Origin: Coffea arabica
Lineage: Eukaryota; Streptophyta; Magnoliopsida; Gentianales; Rubiaceae
NCBI RefSeq assembly: GCF_036785885.1
Contig: NC_092322.1
Coordinates: 34,431,994-34,495,993, forward strand
DNA: 64,000 nt
Direction of reading: 5' to 3'
Within the stretch, counting starts at the first letter, position 1, and every line of letters begins with the position of its first letter. The translations under genes were made by a program, and so were the position numbers. Under the pieces are notes generated by a model that did no database searches, was not told where the DNA came from, and saw only the letters and a list, made by a program, of their open reading frames with translations. Below are positions 59,757 through 64,000 of this stretch, one piece after another.

Positions 59757-61907
59757 ATTTTTGGTGTTTGTCCCTAATTCGTGAGTACATAATAACATTT
59801 AAGTTTTAATGGACAACTAGGAGTTGTTTGGATGATATTTGTGGTGAAATTTCTTGAACTAAACAAGTGATACTAGGGTTAGTTGGTTTGCCTACCACGT
59901 GTTTGATATTTTTTCTAATCCTTGTTCATGGTTTTTCTTGAAGTATTAACATGTTTTGGACTTTTTTGAGTTAAGGATAACACTTGGTATGATGTTAAGT
60001 TAATTACAATGGAAGGATGGAAGTTGGTGATGCAAGTGAACTAGTGGACTGTTTTTGTTTTTCTTGGCTGACTGGTTTTGTAGGGGAGGTTTCTCCTTGA
60101 TTTTGTGGTTCATTTGCACCTTAATTAAGCCTAAGAAACTTGTCTAAACATTGGTTTAAGGTTTGGTGTGAGTTGAAATGGAAATGAAGCAAGCAAAGTG
60201 GTTGTTTGGACCGCTAGTGGATTGTTTTGGTTCTTTTGTTGGCTAGACTGTTTGGTTCTTTTAATCATGTTGTGTATTGCATTTTAAGCTTCAATGGTGT
60301 TAGGTATCATGATCCCCTATATATGAACTCTAGGAGGCTGAATTGGATGAATTTGAGCCAAAACAAGTGAAGTTGGCAAGAGGAAATAGAGTAACTTAGT
60401 TAGGATTTTGGAGCTGATCAGAACTGAAAAATCAGCCAACTTCCCCGAATCACTGGTGCTGATAGAAGATGAACTAGAGTCTGCATTTGGTACCATTGGA
60501 AAACGTTTTGAGTCTAGTTTCCAATGTGGCTAATGGCACCTGATTCCAACCTTCTTACAGTGAGATATGGCCGTTTTCCCGAGACTGCGCGGGCGCGACT
60601 GTTTTACCCGCGAAGACTACTTTGAACTTAAATGAGAATTTTCTTTTGCTCAACATTCTTGCACTTGTCAAACTTGTTTTCTTATGACCTTTTACTGCAT
60701 TTTGGGCCTAACTTGCATGGTGAATTGAGTAGATTTAATCACTCACTTGATTACCAAATGAGCTCACATTTGGGTTGGAAATGAACCTAGATTGTTAACG
60801 ATTTCACTCGTTGCCCTAGGATTGGGAAATGTAGGTGAATGTAACCAAGGAACTTGATATTTGAACTCTACTTTGCTTGACGGGTGAGTGTTCCATTACT
60901 TGTTAACTGTCTATGTGCAATATTTGAATACTTAAAATGTGACCGGTTGAGCTAAACATTGTTTGACAAAAATTGAGGTGAGCATGTATTTTATCATACT
61001 TTCCTTCTTTGATTCCACTGAGGCTCTGTATACTGATCTTATGAGATTTGATTTCTCTATATTTGATTGTATGTGTGTTGTTGGGTAATATCCCAAACTG
61101 TTTGGATACCCAACCTCATAAGCGAGTCAGTTCTATCGACCCAACAAGGGTTTGGTCGAGAAAATCGATAAACCTTGAGGACTGTTTACTGAATTTGGAA
61201 ATTGGTATACTCAAGTATTACCTACTTACTGTTTGAGGTGTTCGGGCCCGGTAAGGGGGTTGACTGGTGGACGGGATTTGGATAAAGTGGTGTTCTACGG
61301 ATATTGTGTTCTTTAAATGCAAACGTTGACGGAGAGTCAATGGATTCTCATATGATCAAGCTCGAGTGGATTTGGCTTTTGGAAGCCACCCGTATCCTTG
61401 AATTGAACTGTGATTAAATTTTTATAGTACAATACGGTGTTTACTTGCTTATATTACTCCTTTAATTGGTTATGTGCTTACATGTTTATTTGGAACCTCA
61501 CTGAACTTTAACTCACCCCACTCCTTTTGTTTTCCTTAACAGATCTGGGATGGAACTATGGTCAAGAACTTTTATAGCTATATCTTTTATTTTGTACTTA
61601 TACTTTGGGTTGTAACATTTTGTTTAGAAGAACTTACTTTTGACTCTTGTAAGTTTGAATTCGTAAGTTCGACGTATGTATGTAAATTAAGTGTGGAATG
61701 GTAAGTTTGATACTTAGCTCTATATTCTAAGTTTGGAAAGTTGGCTTGGCGATTATATTTCCATTAGGGTTTGTACTCCTTCCTTGAAGATATTTCATTA
61801 GTTATCTTGAGTTACTAGTTCTTTATTCGACTGAGCCCCGACGAGAGTTGGACAGGCAATCCGCTGATACTCTAGGGTTCGCCCTAGGAAGAGGTGGGGG
61901 TGTCACA
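59757..61907 (+). mobile_element. 3' part of a + strand gypsy LTR
   Basis: The segment ends CCTAGGAAGAGGTGGGGGTGTCACA at 61907 in short blocks that are the reverse complement of the LTR end at 2964, so it lies in + orientation. The stretch at 60420-60600 (GATATGGCCGTTTTCCCG type) matches the reverse complement of 6110-6300. The first 400 bp or so of a normal LTR are missing. A 39-bp spacer (61908-61946) separates it from the next LTR. Confidence 0.7.
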
Positions 61908-61946
61908 ATAAAACCATAGTAAAAGGCAAGAAATTAAACTCAAAAT

Positions 61947-64000
61947 TGTGACGACTCCACCTTTCCCTAGAGCAAATCCCAAAGGTTAGTGGACCACCTG
62001 CCCAACTTTCGTTAGGACTCACTCACAAATTCTAAAAAAACAAGAACAATACTTATAATAACAAGCACAACGACAATTTCCAAACTTAAATGGAGACCTC
62101 CGTTGACATCAACTGTCTGTGCAACTCTACATTCAATAAGGGATACAACCTTATAAATCAAAACCAAACGATTTCGATACAGAGCTAAGAAATGCCCTCT
62201 AGGACATCCAGTCATAACATAGACAAAAGCTCTGCCTTCTTGACTCAAACTCCTATGTTCTTGCCCCTTGTAAGGAAAATAAATTAAAGAAATGAGTTTT
62301 CGCCCAGTGAGGTCCCAAGACAACATACAAACGAGGTAATAAGTTGGCAATCACATATATCACGCTCTCAAAATGAGGAAAACAACTAGCAATCTATCAG
62401 GCCTTATAAAACTCACATGATGGCATTATCATGTATTCAATGAAACAAGTAATATCCAGATAACTCATTTAACAAAGTATAGTATATAATACATTCATGT
62501 AAAAGGATACAGTCCGCTCTCAGGAGCAGGTTCCATAGCAGCTTGTCCGGAATCCGTTGACACTCCGTCAACCATGAAATTATAATGTCTGTAGATCACC
62601 GCTTATCTTCAATCCCATTCCTCCAACCATCTCCCTGTACCGAGCCTGAACTCCAAAGATAATAGTAGAGGTAATACTCGAGTATACCGATAAACAGTGG
62701 GATAAAAAATAAATGATCTCCATGGTTCGTCAATCTCCTCGACCAAACCCTTGTTAGCTCGATTCAATCAACTAGCCAATGGGGTCGAGGTCCCAAGCAC
62801 TCAGTATAACCGATGAGATAACATTTCCAACTGACTTTCAAGTCATGTACATGCATATCAGTTCACTTGTAAACAGGATAACAAGAGCTCAAACAAAGTT
62901 AGCTCGGGTGTGATAAAGTACACACTCACTTTTTCAATTGCAGTTCAAGATATATAATAGTAGGGTTAAATACCAAAAACCCTCCTGTGATTTGCCTAAT
63001 GTTCATTTTACCTTCCTATGGTTTGGAAACCTACAATTTGACTCCCTGTAATTTCAACTAAAGTAAAAGTCTGACAGAAAACATCTAAACTAATGTCTGA
63101 AAGGAAAATGTCAAAATTGCCCCTCTATAAGGGTTTTGGGTTAAGCACCAAAAATCCCCCTATGGTTTGTCAAATGTACACTTTACCTCTCTATGGTATT
63201 AAAACATACAAATTAACTCTCTGTCGTATCACCTAAAGTAAAAATCTAACAGAAATTCCGCTAAATACACTTTAGTTGAAACGACAGGGAGTCAAATTGT
63301 AGGTTTCCAAACTATAAGGAGGTAAAGTGAACATTAGGCAAATCACAGGGGGGTTTTTGGTATTTAACTCTAAATAGTATCAATCAACTAGGCACATTGA
63401 GCATCATTCAAGCAAAGTTAGGTCGAGTGAGATAAAGTGCACACTCGCCTATTGCAATAACAAGTCAAGATATCTAGCAATTTTAGGTAACAAGCCACAT
63501 TTCGATCAACAAGTCACATGGTCCTAACAAACAATTGGAATACTCACCAATTAATCCCAATCATTCCACTTCAAATCCCAATTCTTTCTCTTGGTCATTT
63601 TCGAGTCTTGTGGTCATATCATACATCAAGAGTCTAGCTACCTAAAGCCAATATAAATGAGTAAGTTTCACTTAGCAAACACAGCAATTTGCAGGTTTAA
63701 CACTAATATAACTTCCAAGAGTGCAAAGTTTTCTTAGTCAAATCAAAGGGCAAAACCATGTGTTGGCTAAAACAATGTTTCATATGGAGCACAAAGACAT
63801 CGATTATAGTCAAGACGCTTGGAGAAAATGGGACAAGATTCTCAAGGTACAAAGCTTGAAATTTCAATCAAGAAAACATTTTGGAGAAAACTCGTTTTCC
63901 CTCTTGTCCTTCTTTGTTTCGACTCGGACCAAGATACCAGTAAAGATCAAAGTCTTGGCAAGTATCTTGAGCAAAAGTATGTCCAAAATATCATACAAAT
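61947..64000 (-). mobile_element. Gypsy LTR running off the window
   Basis: Begins TGTGACGACTCCACCTTTCCC at 61947 and shows the LTR landmarks CACCTGCCCAACTTTCGTTA and TGATAAAGTACACACTC. The window ends before its 5' end. A 60-bp stretch occurs twice (about 62897-62957 and 63415-63478, each with GATAAAGTxCACACTC) on either side of the inserted MITE-like element. Confidence 0.8.
62961..63372. mobile_element. MITE-like element with long terminal inverted repeats, TSD AATAG
   Basis: The ends TAGGGTTAAATACC and the reverse complement TAGAGTTAAATACC continue into about 100-bp inverted arms (ACCCTCCTGTGATTTGCCTA versus ACCCCCCTGTGATTTGCCTA). AATAG flanks both sides (62956-62960 and 63373-63377). 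A third, more diverged arm copy starts near 63130 (GGGTTAAGCACCAAAAATCC). There is no ORF, so it is non-autonomous. The superfamily is not settled by a 5-bp duplication. Confidence 0.8.

Noticed and set aside
62012..62350. 112-codon - strand ORF
   Set aside because: It lies inside an LTR end region where the homologous LTRs have no such frame. No recognisable domain.
1..64000. A hidden new defence or biosynthetic system
   Set aside because: All open frames of length are explained by two host genes, one pseudogene and known retrotransposon classes. Nothing else has conserved motifs or gene clustering.

Overview
This is nuclear DNA from a eudicot plant. It is AT-rich and gene-poor, with long introns and dense nested retrotransposons. 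Two plant gene families appear with intact reading frames: a six-exon SFT2-type vesicle-transport gene (18903-29103, +) and a single-exon zinc-finger homeodomain (ZF-HD) gene (31471-32187, -). A third host gene, a LigB/DODA-type extradiol dioxygenase, survives only as a broken two-exon pseudogene (about 38705-42294, -). The species cannot be named from the sequence.

Layout. 1-1490: remains of a + strand gypsy element (primer site, about 500 bp of interior, partial 3' LTR). 2964-13195: a decayed Tekay/Del-like chromovirus on the - strand with a very long 3' LTR (about 3.7 kb without a nested solo LTR), gag, protease, RT, RNase H, integrase and chromodomain-like tail, plus a degenerate coiled-coil ORF ahead of gag; its 5' LTR is cut after about 250 bp. 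14255-18171: a related solo LTR with a perfect 5-bp target-site duplication (TSD). 18532-29103: a SINE, then the SFT2 gene, whose introns carry a 109-bp tandem duplication, a solo LTR of another family and a SINE at a splice donor. 30.6-32.2 kb: another short retroposon and the ZF-HD gene. 33419-37475: a 5'-truncated L1-type LINE (-). 38.7-42.3 kb: the LigB pseudogene. 44382-57990: a second L1-type LINE (-), split by 46695-57179, which holds a gag-only relative of the chromovirus and a partial + strand LTR. 57991-61907: two LTR fragments back to back. 61947-64000: another LTR running off the window, carrying a MITE-like element with an AATAG duplication.

The two intact genes are unrelated in function: SFT2 is a Golgi/endosome membrane-traffic protein and ZF-HD is a nuclear transcription factor. 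The rest is transposon history. Several insertion events can be read exactly from target-site duplications (GAATC, ACCTG, AAATG, AATAG and three of 10-12 bp). I found no CRISPR array, operon, defence island or convincing new molecular system. The most unusual items are the pre-gag coiled-coil ORF, the gag-only element, the SINE whose duplication covers a splice donor, and the LigB pseudogene.
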